A stretch of 64,000 bases of DNA, from contig NZ_JAVHXT010000001.1 in NCBI RefSeq assembly GCF_031119335.1, positions 62,001 to 126,000 on the forward strand, read 5' to 3'. The notes under the pieces were generated by a model that did not search any database, had not been told where the DNA came from, and saw only the letters and a list, made by a program, of their open reading frames with translations. Within the stretch, counting starts at the first letter, position 1; each line of letters begins with the position of its first letter. The translations under genes and the position numbers were made by a program. Positions 1 through 9,334 of the stretch are shown piece by piece. The stretch is from Pedobacter sp. (GTDB lineage Bacteria; Bacteroidota; Bacteroidia; Sphingobacteriales; Sphingobacteriaceae).

Positions 1-972
1 GTATAATTTATCGAGGAAATATATTCCTATAGTATTCACTAATAAAATATGGATACTAACGATAGCTAGGGATAGCTTTGATATATTTAGTGTTAGATCC
101 TTAAGATAGGTGCGTGAAGTCTCCTGTAATCTAATTGATTTTTGAAAATAAACTTTTGCGACAGCAGATGATATGAAAATTAGCGGTATAGTAATAAGCT
201 TTAACGCAAGAGCGAAAGTTCCGACATCTGTGGTAGAAAAATATGCAATTGTTATTATCGGTAACAAGTTGTTGGCTATGGAATTTAAAGCGTCCGAAGG
301 ATAAGCAAACTTTAAAATCCCAATGTTCTCTTTAATATTCTTTTTTAAAAGGTTGGTGTTTATAAACTTTAACTTGAGTTTGCTTATAGAAATTGAATAT
401 GCGAAAGAGAAGGACAGTCCAAAGATCCATCCGTAAATTAAGCCCATTTGGTTGTTTCGTAGATAGAGCCAAAGCACTATTTGTGCGATAATGCTGAAAA
501 ATGAACTAATTAATACGGAAATAGAAATTTGTTTAAAAAAGCGATACTTAGTAAGTAAAGCCGACTGAATATAGGTCCAGCTTGTCAAAAGTCCACCAAC
601 AAAACAAAGTAAGAAAAAAATGAAGTTTTGATTATTTAAAGTAGAATTGGAGCGGTTTAAATAAAATAAAATAAACGTGAGTAAAACTGAAAAAAATAGG
701 CTAATGAAAATTGCAGAATTAAATGTATTTCTAATTTCGTTGCTGCCCTTGAGCTTAATAATTAAATTCTCTAAGTTAAACGAAGTTAACACAGGATATA
801 ATGCTATAAGACTTAAAAAAGCATTGAAAATTCCAAACTTTGAAGCTCCATAAATTTTAGCTAACAGTAGTGTGCCTAGGGCTAATATGATCTTTGACAG
901 AACATTGCCAGACAACAAGGTTATAAAAGACTTAATGTCTCTTTTTTCGAAGTTGAATAGTTTGATGGTCAA
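1..972 (-). CDS. Polysaccharide flippase (Wzx/MATE-like), partial
   Basis: An open frame of about 324 codons runs from a probable TTG start at 972 off the left edge of the window; an in-frame stop lies 12 nt upstream and no ATG is available near the N-terminus. The translation is a multi-spanning membrane protein that begins with a helix of the type SGNVLSKIILALGTLLLAKI and later contains the VYFQK segment typical of Wzx O-antigen/teichoic-acid flippases. Such proteins move undecaprenyl-linked sugar units across the inner membrane. The DNA is more AT-rich than the housekeeping genes beside it, as is usual for horizontally shuffled surface-polysaccharide loci. I infer that the locus continues to the left. 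The family call is fairly secure; the exact start and substrate are not. Confidence 0.75.
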   Translation of the reverse strand, partial: MTIKLFNFEKRDIKSFITLLSGNVLSKIILALGTLLLAKIYGASKFGIFNAFLSLIALYPVLTSFNLENLIIKLKGSNEIRNTFNSAIFISLFFSVLLTFILFYLNRSNSTLNNQNFIFFLLCFVGGLLTSWTYIQSALLTKYRFFKQISISVLISSFFSIIAQIVLWLYLRNNQMGLIYGWIFGLSFSFAYSISISKLKLKFINTNLLKKNIKENIGILKFAYPSDALNSIANNLLPIITIAYFSTTDVGTFALALKLITIPLIFISSAVAKVYFQKSIRLQETSRTYLKDLTLNISKLSLAIVSIHILLVNTIGIYFLDKLY

Positions 973-1002
973 ATTATTTAATTATTGCCGAGCTAAGGTA
1001 AC

Positions 1003-1036
1003 AAAAAATAAGCCAACAAATATATTCGTTGGCTTA
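1003..1036 (-). terminator. Intrinsic terminator of purL
   Basis: On the minus strand AAGCCAAC pairs with GTTGGCTT across a 10-nt loop, followed by a T-rich tract. It lies 23 nt beyond the purL stop codon and separates purL from the flippase gene. Confidence 0.75.
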
Positions 1037-1058
1037 ATCTTGATTTGTTAGGTTCTCA

Positions 1059-4000
1059 TTATTTCTGGTGTTTCTCCACCCATTTCCTAGCATTTACAAA
1101 AGCTTCCATCCAAGGAGAAACTTCATCTTTTCTACCTGCAGGATAATTTGCCCAATGCCATTGGAACAATGAACGCTCTATGTGAGGCATCATTACCAAG
1201 TGTCTGCCTGTTTCATCGCAAAGCATTGCTGTATTAAAACCAGAACCATTTGGATTTGCAGGATATTGCTCGTAACCATATTTAGCTACTACGTCGTAGC
1301 TAGTTTCTTCGTAAGGGAATTGAAATTTACCTTCTCCATGAGAAACCCAAACACCTAATGTGCTACCAGCTAAAGTAGATAGCATCACCGATTTGTTTTC
1401 CTGAATAGTCAATGATGTAAAGATACTTTCGTGCTTATGGCTATCGTTGTGCAACATTTTAGGCTTTGCTTCGTGGTTTCTGTTGATCAAGCCAAGCTCC
1501 ACAAACAACTGACAGCCATTACAAATACCTACTGATAAAGTATCTTCTCTGTTAAAGAAGTTTTCTAAAGCCACACGAGCTTTCTCATTGTATAAAAATG
1601 CACCAGCCCAACCTTTTGCCGAACCTAAAACATCCGAATTCGAGAAACCACCAACGGCGCCGATAAATTGGATGTCTTCTAAAGTTTCTCTGCCCGAAAT
1701 CAAATCCGTCATGTGCACGTCTTTCACATCGAAACCTGCCAAATACATCGCGTTAGCTACTTCACGCTCAGAGTTACTACCTTTTTCACGTAAAATTGCT
1801 GCTTTCGGACGAGGCTTACTTGCATCGATTACTGGCTTTTTACCATCAAATTGTGCAGGAAAATTGAATTTTAACGGTTGGTTTTTATAGTTATCGAAAC
1901 GTTCTTTCGCTTTTACTTCGCCACTTTGTTTGCTATCTAGTAAATAAGAAGTTTTATACCAAACATCGCGTAGATGATTAATATCGAAAGAATAGTCAGT
2001 TCCATTATTTGCTACGTTTAAAGTAGCTGTATTGCTTACCGAACCAATTTTGTGGAAAGTAACTGCTTTATCAGTTAAGATAGCTTCAATGCTTTCGTCA
2101 GCTTGGAAAACCAAAGCAATGTTTTCAGCAAATAATACTTTCAAAGCATCAGCTTCGCCTAGGGTAGACAAATCGATGTTTGCACCTAAGTTTTGATCTG
2201 CAAAGCACAATTCTAAGAGCGTAGTGATTAAACCACCGCTACCAATATCGTGTCCCGCTTTTATTTTATCTGCTTTAATTAATTCTTGTACAGCGTTAAA
2301 AGCAGCGCTGAATTTAGCCGCATCTTTCACATCGGGAGTTTCGTTGCCAACTTTATTTAAAATTTGTGCAAATGAAGAACCACCTAATTTATAAGTATCG
2401 TTGCTTAAGTTAATATAATAGATGTTACCGCCATTTTTTTGTAAAACTGGCTCTATTACTTGACTAATGTCGTTACAGTTACCAGCCGCAGAAATAATTA
2501 CCGTTCCAGGTGCAATCACATCGCCATCTTTGTATTTCTGTTTCATCGAAAGTGAATCTTTTCCTGTTGGGATATTGATTCCTAACTCGATGGCAAATGC
2601 AGAACAAGCTTCAACTGCTTCGTATAAACGAGCATCTTCGCCTTCGTTTTTACAAGCCCACATCCAGTTGGCCGAAAGTGAAACGCTTTTTAAATTATCT
2701 TTTAATGGAGCCCAAACAATATTTGATAGGGATTCTGCTATGGCAATTCTACTACCAGCGGCAGCATCAATCAATGCCGAAACAGGTGCATGACCAACCG
2801 AAGTAGCAATACCTTCCTTACCTTGAAAATCTAAAGCCATTACACCAACGTTGTTCAGCGGTAATTGCAAAGGACCAGCGCATTGTTGTTTCGCCACGCG
2901 ACCACCCACACATCTATCAACTTTGTTAGTTAACCAATCTTTACAAGCTACTGCCTCTAATTGAAGTATTTGCTCTAAATATTCATTGATTTTACCTTGA
3001 TCGTAGGCTACCGCTTCGTAATTACGATCAACAGTCTTGTCGTCCATAATCATTTTTGGCGAGCTGCCAAACATATCGCTTAAAGCCAAATCCATTGGTT
3101 TAGCACCAGTAGTAGCCGATTCGAAAGTAAAACGATGATCGCCAGTTACTTTACCTACGGTGTACATTGGCGAACGCTCACGATCAGCAATTTTCTGCAA
3201 AGTAGCTGTGTGTTCTTCGCTAATTACTAAGCCCATACGCTCTTGAGATTCGTTACCGATAATCTCTTTTGCAGAAAGGGTAGGGTCGCCAACCGGTAAT
3301 TTATCTAGATTGATTTTACCACCAGTAGCTTCTACCAACTCAGAAAGACAGTTTAAGTGACCGCCAGCACCGTGATCGTGAATAGAAACAATGGTGTTAT
3401 GATCGCTTTCCACCATAGCACGAACTGCGTTAGCAGCACGTTTTTGCATTTCAGGGTTAGAACGTTGTATGGCGTTTAGCTCAATGCCTTTTCCGTGTTC
3501 GCCAGTATCTGCCGAAGAAACAGCAGCACCGCCCATACCAATACGATAGTTCTCACCACCTAAAACCACAATGTTATCGCCAGTTTTTGGTTCTTGTTTT
3601 TTAGCTTGTGCTAGTTTTCCGTAACCAATACCACCAGCCAACATAATCACTTTGTCGAAACCTAATTTACGGTTGTGTTCTTCGTGTTCGAAAGTTAACA
3701 CAGAACCTGTAATTAACGGCTGACCGAATTTATTTCCAAAATCAGAAGCTCCGTTAGAAGCTTTGATTAAAATATCCATTGGGGTTTGATACAACCATTT
3801 ACGTTCTTCAACGCCTTTTTCCCATGCTCTACCTTCTTCCAAACGAGAAAGGGCAGTCATGTAAACCGCTGTTCCAGCTAAAGGTAAAGAGCCTTGTCCA
3901 CCAGCTAAACGGTCTCTAATTTCACCACCCGAACCTGTAGCAGCACCATTAAAAGGCTCTACTGTAGTTGGGAAGTTATGTGTCTCGGCTTTAATTGAAA

Positions 4001-4724
4001 TTACCGAATCAAAATCTTTGGTTTCGTAAAACGATGGTACGTCTGGTTTTGAAGGTGCAAATTGCTGCACTTTCGGGCCTTTTACAAAAGCTACGTTATC
4101 TTTATAGGCAGAAACAATCTCGTTTGGATGTGTTTCTGATGTTTTCTTAATTAGTTTGAAAAGTGAAGTAGGTTTTGCCTCGCCATCAATTACAAAAGTG
4201 CCGTTGAAAATTTTATGACGACAGTGCTCCGAATTTACTTGCGAGAAACCGAAAACTTCTGAATCTGTCAGAGGTCTTCCTAGCTTGTCTGCTAATCCTC
4301 TTAGGTAATCAACTTCTTCATCACTTAAAGACAAACCTTCTTGCTTGTTGTAAGCGGCAATGTCGGTAATCTCTAAAATAGCTTCTGGCTCAATATTGAT
4401 GGTGAAAACTTCTTGATTTAAACCATTGTATTTTTGAGAAAGCATAGGGTCGAATGCCGTAAACCCTTCATCTACTTTTTTAAATTCCTCAATTCTGAGG
4501 ATGCCATCCAAAGTCATGTTCTGCGTAATTTCTACCGCATTAGTGCTCCAAGGGGTAATCATTGCCGCACGTGGACCAACAAAAAAACCTGTTAAAGAAT
4601 TTTCTGAAGCAAGCTTTGCGCCGCCAAAGAGCCATTCTAGTTTTTCTGTATCAGTTTGGGATAATGTTTGGCTTGTTTGTAAAACAAAAACCTCGTCAGA
4701 TTGACCTAAAAAGAAATGAATCAT
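1059..4724 (-). CDS. purL: Phosphoribosylformylglycinamidine synthase (single-chain)
   Basis: It catalyses the fourth step of purine synthesis: FGAR + glutamine + ATP to FGAM. At 1,221 aa this is the large one-chain form that fuses PurS-like, PurL and PurQ-like parts. The linker/active-site motif NSEHCRH lies near residue 165, followed by AETHNFPT and GGEIRDRLA for FGAR/ATP binding. The C-terminal class-I glutaminase has its nucleophile in GICNGCQ (about C1071) and the H/E pair in PHIERS (about H1181, E1183). The frame could be read from a TTG at 4745, but that TTG is the end of a TAAATTTG promoter box. The ATG at 4724 (MIHFFLGQ) matches the family N-terminus and is the better start. The gene stands alone. 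Confidence 0.97.
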   Translation of the reverse strand: MIHFFLGQSDEVFVLQTSQTLSQTDTEKLEWLFGGAKLASENSLTGFFVGPRAAMITPWSTNAVEITQNMTLDGILRIEEFKKVDEGFTAFDPMLSQKYNGLNQEVFTINIEPEAILEITDIAAYNKQEGLSLSDEEVDYLRGLADKLGRPLTDSEVFGFSQVNSEHCRHKIFNGTFVIDGEAKPTSLFKLIKKTSETHPNEIVSAYKDNVAFVKGPKVQQFAPSKPDVPSFYETKDFDSVISIKAETHNFPTTVEPFNGAATGSGGEIRDRLAGGQGSLPLAGTAVYMTALSRLEEGRAWEKGVEERKWLYQTPMDILIKASNGASDFGNKFGQPLITGSVLTFEHEEHNRKLGFDKVIMLAGGIGYGKLAQAKKQEPKTGDNIVVLGGENYRIGMGGAAVSSADTGEHGKGIELNAIQRSNPEMQKRAANAVRAMVESDHNTIVSIHDHGAGGHLNCLSELVEATGGKINLDKLPVGDPTLSAKEIIGNESQERMGLVISEEHTATLQKIADRERSPMYTVGKVTGDHRFTFESATTGAKPMDLALSDMFGSSPKMIMDDKTVDRNYEAVAYDQGKINEYLEQILQLEAVACKDWLTNKVDRCVGGRVAKQQCAGPLQLPLNNVGVMALDFQGKEGIATSVGHAPVSALIDAAAGSRIAIAESLSNIVWAPLKDNLKSVSLSANWMWACKNEGEDARLYEAVEACSAFAIELGINIPTGKDSLSMKQKYKDGDVIAPGTVIISAAGNCNDISQVIEPVLQKNGGNIYYINLSNDTYKLGGSSFAQILNKVGNETPDVKDAAKFSAAFNAVQELIKADKIKAGHDIGSGGLITTLLELCFADQNLGANIDLSTLGEADALKVLFAENIALVFQADESIEAILTDKAVTFHKIGSVSNTATLNVANNGTDYSFDINHLRDVWYKTSYLLDSKQSGEVKAKERFDNYKNQPLKFNFPAQFDGKKPVIDASKPRPKAAILREKGSNSEREVANAMYLAGFDVKDVHMTDLISGRETLEDIQFIGAVGGFSNSDVLGSAKGWAGAFLYNEKARVALENFFNREDTLSVGICNGCQLFVELGLINRNHEAKPKMLHNDSHKHESIFTSLTIQENKSVMLSTLAGSTLGVWVSHGEGKFQFPYEETSYDVVAKYGYEQYPANPNGSGFNTAMLCDETGRHLVMMPHIERSLFQWHWANYPAGRKDEVSPWMEAFVNARKWVEKHQK

Positions 4725-4742
4725 GCTTATTTTTTGAAGACG

Positions 4743-4750
4743 CAAATTTA
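4743..4750 (-). promoter_or_regulatory. purL -7 promoter box TAAATTTG
   Basis: Exact match to the Bacteroidota TAnnTTTG -7 consensus, 18 nt upstream of the purL ATG. It rules out the TTG start that lies inside it. No clear -33 TTG was found. Confidence 0.7.
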
Positions 4751-4898
4751 GGTTTTTTTTAGGAGAAATTTAACCGTTTTTGGGTTTATTTGTTCCTTGA
4801 TTTATATGTTGAAAATTGAAAAGTTGTAATGTTAGAAAGTTAGCGGATATTTGAGCAGGTCAATCGTAACTTGTCAGTCTAAAATCGTAAATTCAGAT

Positions 4899-5282
4899 AT
4901 GTTTAAACGTATTCATCATATTGCTATTATTTGTTCTAATTACGAAACCTCGAAGGATTTTTACGTCAATAAACTAGGTTTTGAAGTTTTGGCAGAAGTT
5001 TATAGAGAAGAACGTAAATCGTGGAAGTTAGATTTGGCTGTAAATGGCGTTTATCAGATTGAGCTGTTTTCGTTTGAAAATCCGCCTGTTAGACCATCGA
5101 GGCCAGAGGCACAAGGTTTAAGGCATTTAGCTTTTGAAGTTAATGATGTTGCAGAAGTTGCGAAGATTTTGAATGAAAAAGGGATTGTAACGGAGCCGAT
5201 TAGAATTGATGAGTTTACAGGTAAGCAGTTTACGTTTTTTACCGATCCAGATGGTTTGCCATTGGAGATTTATGGATGTTAA
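4899..5282 (+). CDS. VOC-family protein (glyoxalase I-like)
   Basis: A 127-aa vicinal-oxygen-chelate protein with two beta-alpha-beta-beta-beta halves. The expected metal ligands are visible: His in HHIAI near the N-terminus, Glu in QIELFSF, His in LRHLAFEV and Glu in PLEIYG at the C-terminus. This H/E/H/E set fits the GloA2/YaeR-like branch. The substrate is not determined; lactoylglutathione lyase activity should not be assumed, because many Bacteroidota lack glutathione. A longer frame from 4851 adds 16 residues unlike the family, so the ATG at 4899 is preferred. It lies 58 nt ahead of trmN6. Confidence 0.85.
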   Translation: MFKRIHHIAIICSNYETSKDFYVNKLGFEVLAEVYREERKSWKLDLAVNGVYQIELFSFENPPVRPSRPEAQGLRHLAFEVNDVAEVAKILNEKGIVTEPIRIDEFTGKQFTFFTDPDGLPLEIYGC

Positions 5283-5300
5283 GGACCTGTTTTATGAAAA

Positions 5301-5331
5301 AACTTTGTGTTCTTTGTGCTTTTGCGGTTAA
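5301..5331 (+). repeat. CTTTGTG-type degenerate tandem repeat, copy 1
   Basis: A 31-bp segment made of three CTTTGTG-like heptamers, ending in GGTTAA. A second copy (51214-51244) matches at 27 of 31 positions. Both lie just before a gene, here 10 nt before the trmN6 start. Confidence 0.55.
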
Positions 5332-5340
5332 ATTAAATCT

Positions 5341-6045
5341 ATGGAAAACATCTTCCGTTTTAAACAATTTGAGGTAGATCAAAGCAACTGCGCCATGAAA
5401 ATCAATACCGATGGGGTATTGCTGGGTGCAATGACGAAACATGAAAACCCGAAAAGGATATTGGATATAGGTACGGGAACAGGAGTAATTGCGCTAATGC
5501 TGGCACAACGATTTCCAACAGCTCAGGTTCATGCGGTAGAGATAGACGAGCAGGCATCGGCAACTGCCGCAAGAAACTTTGAAAATTCCGTTTTCAGTAA
5601 GCGGTTAACGAACAACAATATATCAATAGAACAATATAACAATCCAGAAAAATTTGATTTGATAGTAACTAATCCGCCATTTTTTGTGAACGATTATAAA
5701 AACGCGGAACCTAAAAAAGAAATGGCAAGGCATGCCAGCCACACTTTTTTTGCTGAATTGATTAAGAAAGTGGGCGAATTGCTGAGTGAAAATGCTTGCT
5801 TTTGGTTTGTATTGCCAATTAAACAAGCAGAAGAAGTGGTTGGTAGAGGTGAAGAATTGGGGCTATTTACGCAAAAAGTAATTAAGTTGCACTCGGATGT
5901 AAGCAAGCCCGAATTTAGAAGGATAGTTTGCTTAGGGAGGGAAAAGATTGAAGTGGTAGAAGAAGATTTCATGATTTACGAAAGTGAAAAGAAATATACT
6001 AAAGCTTATGAGCTTTTGTTGAAGGATTTCTTTTTGGCGTATTAG
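5341..6045 (+). CDS. trmN6: tRNA1(Val) (adenine(37)-N6)-methyltransferase
   Basis: A 234-aa SAM-dependent methyltransferase of the YfiC/TrmN6 family, which makes m6A37 next to the anticodon of tRNA-Val. The N-terminal FRFKQF segment is typical of the family. Motif I (LDIGTGTGVIALMLA) starts near residue 41, an acidic SAM-ribose residue follows in AVEIDE, and the N6-adenine catalytic motif NPPFF lies near residue 110. The length fits the family. The ATG at 5341 begins with the conserved MENIFRFK. It is close behind the VOC gene, but a repeat lies between them, so co-transcription is uncertain. Confidence 0.92.
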   Translation: MENIFRFKQFEVDQSNCAMKINTDGVLLGAMTKHENPKRILDIGTGTGVIALMLAQRFPTAQVHAVEIDEQASATAARNFENSVFSKRLTNNNISIEQYNNPEKFDLIVTNPPFFVNDYKNAEPKKEMARHASHTFFAELIKKVGELLSENACFWFVLPIKQAEEVVGRGEELGLFTQKVIKLHSDVSKPEFRRIVCLGREKIEVVEEDFMIYESEKKYTKAYELLLKDFFLAY

Positions 6046-6058
6046 GTTTTTTTATTCT

Positions 6059-6132
6059 TCATTGCGAGGCACGAAGCAATCTATTATGAATTTATAAATC
6101 GTTTTAAGATTGCTTCGTTCCTCGCAATGACG
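6059..6132. repeat. REP-like palindrome, family A copy 1
   Basis: Inverted arms TCATTGCGAGGCACGAAGCA and TGCTTCGTTCCTCGCAATGA enclose about 30 nt. Other copies are at 8575-8658, 61546-61651 and a half copy at 34022-34090. It lies just beyond trmN6. Confidence 0.85.
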
Positions 6133-6175
6133 TAGATAGTTAGCTAGTTTGGAAAACCGCCTTTGTTAAATAAAT

Positions 6176-6251
6176 GGGATTGCAGCGGCATCCTCTTCAT
6201 TGTCATCCTGAGCTTGTCGAAGGATAAATGAAGAGATATAGCGTAAAGCCC
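6176..6251. repeat. REP-like hairpin with nested stems
   Basis: The outer ends are GGGATTGCAGCGG and GCGTAAAGCCC. Inside, CTCTTCAT (6193) pairs with ATGAAGAG (6228), and ATCCT pairs with AGGAT around GAGCTTGTCGA. With the preceding palindrome it fills the 302-bp gap between trmN6 and the phosphodiesterase gene; nothing else was seen there. Confidence 0.6.
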
Positions 6252-6347
6252 AACTGATGTTGCCGAGTAGCACTGAAATTGCTTTTCATAAAACAAACAT
6301 TTAGGTTTGCAGTTGTTCTCAATATCCAATACTCACATCTGAAACAA

Positions 6348-6839
6348 ATGAAAAAAATAGGTTTAATATCTGATACGCATGGTTATTTAGATGATGCGGT
6401 TTTTAAGTACTTCGACGATAGTGATGAAATTTGGCACGTGGGCGATTTTGGTCCAAACGTGGCTGAGCCTTTGGCGGCATTTAAACCCCTTAGAGGTGTT
6501 TATGGGAATATAGATGATGTGGCGATTAGAGCTGCTTTTCCAGAACATAATCGATTTAGTTGTGAAGGAGTGGATGTTTGGATGACACATATAGGTGGTT
6601 ATCCGGATAGATATGCGCCGCAAGTAAAGAGAGAAATTTACACTAAGCCTCCACAATTGTTTATCTCTGGGCATTCGCATATTCTGAAAGTTGTTTTCGA
6701 TAAAAAAATACAATGTTTGCATATTAATCCCGGTGCGGCTGGAAAACATGGCTGGCACAAGAAAAGAACTTTGATTCGTTTTTGTATTTCCGATGAAAAA
6801 ATACATACCTTAGAGGCCATAGAATTAGGAGATAGATAA
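6348..6839 (+). CDS. YfcE/MJ0936-type metallophosphoesterase
   Basis: A 163-aa calcineurin-like phosphodiesterase. The dimetal motifs are in order: SDTHG at the N-terminus, GDFGPN, GNIDD (in place of the usual GNCD), a His in MTHIGGY and GHSH near residue 112. Family members hydrolyse phosphodiesters in vitro, but the physiological substrate is usually unknown. The longer frame from 6279 adds residues coded by repeat-like sequence; the ATG at 6348 ([12 protein letters not shown]) is the sound start. It lies 22 nt before fbp and may share its transcript. Confidence 0.9.
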   Translation: MKKIGLISDTHGYLDDAVFKYFDDSDEIWHVGDFGPNVAEPLAAFKPLRGVYGNIDDVAIRAAFPEHNRFSCEGVDVWMTHIGGYPDRYAPQVKREIYTKPPQLFISGHSHILKVVFDKKIQCLHINPGAAGKHGWHKKRTLIRFCISDEKIHTLEAIELGDR

Positions 6840-6861
6840 CGTAAAAAGTACACTAAGTAAA

Positions 6862-7914
6862 ATGATGTCGGGTATAAAAACATTAGGCCAGTTTATTATT
6901 GAAAAGCAAGCGGATTTTCCATACGCTAAAGGAGAGCTTTCTCGCTTGTTGAGAGATATTGGCATTGCCGCAAAAATTGTAAACCGCGAAGTAAACAAAG
7001 CAGGTTTGGTAGATATTTTAGGCGATGCAGATACCATTAACATACAAGGCGAAGGACAAAAAAAGCTAGATGTTTATGCTAACGACCAATTTATTTCGGC
7101 GTTAACGAGTGGTGGCGAGTGCTGTATTGTAGCTTCGGAAGAGGAAGATGATTTTGTACGTATCGATTCGCCTGTGTCTAAAAATGCTCGTTATATTGTT
7201 TGTATTGATCCGTTAGATGGTTCGTCGAATATTGATATCAACGTTACGGTGGGCACTATTTTTTCTATCTATAGGAGAAAATCTACTGAAGGACCAGCTA
7301 CTTTAGACGATGTTTTGCAAAAAGGAACAGAGCAAGTGGCTGCTGGTTATGTGATCTACGGTTCATCTACCATGATGGTGTATACTACTGGAAAAGGTGT
7401 AAACGGATTTACTTTAGATCCATCGATAGGGGAGTTTTGCTTATCGCATCCCAATATGAAAATACCTGAAGATGGCGTGATTTATTCTATCAACGAAGGT
7501 AACTATGTTCATTTTCCGGAGGGGGTGAAGAAATACATTAAATATGCACAGGTAGAAGATGCTGCAACTAACAGACCTTATACATCTAGATACATTGGTG
7601 CCATGGCCGCTGATATTCATAGAAGTTTAATTAAAGGTGGTATTTATATTTACCCTACTACATCAGCTTCGCCAAAAGGAAAATTACGCTTATTGTACGA
7701 GTGTAACCCAATGGCGTTAATTATTGAGCAAGCTGGTGGTATTGCTACTGATGGTTTGAACCGAATTTTAGATATAGAACCAACGGAATTACATCAACGT
7801 GTGGCGATTTTTGTGGGTTCTCCTAAAATGGTGAGAAAGGCAGAAGAGTTTATGGCAGAATTTTCTCCTGTAGAAAAGCTAAAAGAGAAAGCGATTGAAA
7901 TAAAATCAGCATAA
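6862..7914 (+). CDS. fbp: Fructose-1,6-bisphosphatase, class I
   Basis: It hydrolyses fructose-1,6-bisphosphate to fructose-6-phosphate in gluconeogenesis (cytosol, Mg2+-dependent). At 350 aa it matches class I length. The metal-binding motif [11 protein letters not shown] lies near residue 115 and the substrate-binding segment [13 protein letters not shown] near residue 275. Two adjacent ATGs (6862, 6865) are possible starts; either gives a normal N-terminus ([10 protein letters not shown]). A hairpin terminator follows the gene. Confidence 0.97.
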   Translation: MMSGIKTLGQFIIEKQADFPYAKGELSRLLRDIGIAAKIVNREVNKAGLVDILGDADTINIQGEGQKKLDVYANDQFISALTSGGECCIVASEEEDDFVRIDSPVSKNARYIVCIDPLDGSSNIDINVTVGTIFSIYRRKSTEGPATLDDVLQKGTEQVAAGYVIYGSSTMMVYTTGKGVNGFTLDPSIGEFCLSHPNMKIPEDGVIYSINEGNYVHFPEGVKKYIKYAQVEDAATNRPYTSRYIGAMAADIHRSLIKGGIYIYPTTSASPKGKLRLLYECNPMALIIEQAGGIATDGLNRILDIEPTELHQRVAIFVGSPKMVRKAEEFMAEFSPVEKLKEKAIEIKSA

Positions 7915-7940
7915 AAAATTCTGGTTAATTTAATTTGAGA

Positions 7941-7966
7941 AGCGAGTGGAAACATTCGCTTTTTTG
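7941..7966 (+). terminator. Intrinsic terminator of fbp
   Basis: AGCGAGTG-gaaa-CATTCGCT (one G-T pair) followed by a run of six T. It starts 26 nt after the fbp stop codon. Confidence 0.8.
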
Positions 7967-8041
7967 CTGTCGGTAATTTTATTGTTGATGTAAACTTTTT
8001 AATGTTTTAAACGGTAACTTAGTAAAAACTGATTATTAAAA

Positions 8042-8569
8042 ATGAAAATTATGAAATCAAGATTTAAAGTGATGGCAACTACAGTGCTTGCCCTCTTCGT
8101 TTCGGTAGGTGCAATGGCTCAAGATGCTAAACCAAAAGCTAGCCCTGCGGAAACGGCTACGGGAAAGATTGGTGCGGCAAATATCACCATCAATTACAGT
8201 AGTCCATCGGTGAAAGGGCGTAAAATTTGGGGCGGTTTAGAAGCTTACGATAAAGTGTGGCGTGCAGGTGCTAATGAAGCCACCACTTTCGAAACCGACA
8301 AAGACATTAAAATTGAAGGCAAAAACTTACCTGCCGGAAAATATAGTTTCTTTTTAATTCCAAAAGAAAGCGGTACTTGGACAGCTATTTTTAACAAAGA
8401 ACCTAAGCAATGGGGCGCTGGCAAATACGACGAAACAAAAGATGCCTTACGTGTTGATGTAAAAACTAAGGCGTTGGCAGAAACACAAGAGAGATTAGTT
8501 TATAATATCACTAGCAAAGGTTTTTCTTTAAGCTGGGATAAGGTTTCTGTGCCTGTTAGTGTGAAATAA
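8042..8569 (+). CDS. DUF2911 secreted protein
   Basis: A 175-aa protein with a cleavable signal peptide ([18 protein letters not shown]... ending AMA-QD). It is followed by the DUF2911 core, which contains [27 protein letters not shown] and [15 protein letters not shown]2911 is common in Bacteroidota and predicted to be an all-beta periplasmic or surface domain of unknown function. Starts at 8042 and at 8051 (the second Met) are both possible. It is monocistronic, with a palindromic repeat immediately downstream. Confidence 0.88.
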   Translation: MKIMKSRFKVMATTVLALFVSVGAMAQDAKPKASPAETATGKIGAANITINYSSPSVKGRKIWGGLEAYDKVWRAGANEATTFETDKDIKIEGKNLPAGKYSFFLIPKESGTWTAIFNKEPKQWGAGKYDETKDALRVDVKTKALAETQERLVYNITSKGFSLSWDKVSVPVSVK

Positions 8570-8574
8570 TAAGT

Positions 8575-8658
8575 CGTCATTGCGATTCACGAAGCAATCT
8601 TAAAGCGCAATTATTAGCTGGCTACAGTGGTAAGATTGTTTCGTGCCTCGCAATGACG
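8575..8658. repeat. REP-like palindrome, family A copy 2
   Basis: Starts CGTCATTGCGATTCACGAAG and ends with the inverted GTTTCGTGCCTCGCAATGAC. It is the same family as 6059-6132 and lies between a stop codon and a terminator. Confidence 0.85.
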
Positions 8659-8667
8659 GAAAAATAC

Positions 8668-8698
8668 AAAGCCGATATCTTTTTCAGATATCGGCTTT
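8668..8698. terminator. Bidirectional terminator
   Basis: A perfect 13-bp stem AAAGCCGATATCT / AGATATCGGCTTT with a 5-nt loop, flanked by A/T on both sides. It lies between the convergent DUF2911 and rnhA genes and can serve both. Confidence 0.88.
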
Positions 8699-8702
8699 AT
8701 TG

Positions 8703-9179
8703 TTATAGCAATTTTGATGAACTATTTCTTTCCGCTTCAAAAGGTGCATCAATTACCCAATTGGATTTATCTTGAGATGCTGCAACTGCCAAACGATCGC
8801 AGCGTTCATTCTCTGGGTGTTCGTTGTGTCCTTTAATCCATTTGAATTTTACGTTGTGTAGTTTATGTTGTTGTAGGTATTGTAGCCACAGGTCTTTATT
8901 CTTTTTGTCTTTAAAACCTTTCTGCACCCAGCCAAAAACCCAACCTTTTTCTACGGAATCTACGACGTATTTACTATCAGAAAATACAACAACATCTTGG
9001 CCTGGGGTTTTCAATGCTTTCAGTGCAACAATTACTGCCAAAAGCTCCATGCGATTGTTGGTAGTCATTCTAAAACCACCACTTAATTCTTTATAGTGTT
9101 TGCCCGAACGTAAAATTACACCGTAACCGCCAGGTCCGGGATTGCCGCTTGCTGCTCCGTCTGTGTAGATTTCTATCAT
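8703..9179 (-). CDS. rnhA: Ribonuclease HI
   Basis: It cleaves the RNA strand of RNA-DNA hybrids (R-loops, Okazaki primers). The 158-aa protein has the four catalytic acids at D7 (IYTDGAASGNPGPGGYG), E45 (NNRMELLA), D68 (VVFSDSKY) and D128 (RCDRLA), with the catalytic-loop His in KGHNEHPEN. The length fits a single-domain bacterial RNase HI without an N-terminal hybrid-binding domain. The ATG at 9179 gives the canonical MIEIYTDG start; extension upstream adds only two residues. Confidence 0.96.
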   Translation of the reverse strand: MIEIYTDGAASGNPGPGGYGVILRSGKHYKELSGGFRMTTNNRMELLAVIVALKALKTPGQDVVVFSDSKYVVDSVEKGWVFGWVQKGFKDKKNKDLWLQYLQQHKLHNVKFKWIKGHNEHPENERCDRLAVAASQDKSNWVIDAPFEAERNSSSKLL

Positions 9180-9334
9180 AAACACTGTAAAACTAGGCTT
9201 TATTAACGGAAATCAAACTTGATGTTGAAATTTTCTGCTCAGATACCGTTTGCTTAGCGTAATCCGTTGTCGCGAAAGATAGTTTCTAAACAAAATTTGT
9301 TTATAGCTTAAAGTTGTAATTCGTATCTTCGTAT

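Noticed and set aside
1588..4704. ORFs of 60-110 aa on the plus strand inside purL
   Set aside because: Antisense shadows of a highly conserved gene; compositions and ends follow the purL reading frame.
4725..4745. TTG start of purL at 4745
   Set aside because: The TTG is the last three bases of the TAAATTTG promoter box; homology begins at the ATG at 4724.
6387..6806. 139-aa minus-strand ORF inside the phosphodiesterase gene
   Set aside because: Lies antisense over the metallophosphoesterase, whose SDTHG and GHSH motifs prove the plus frame; the minus product has no features of a real protein.
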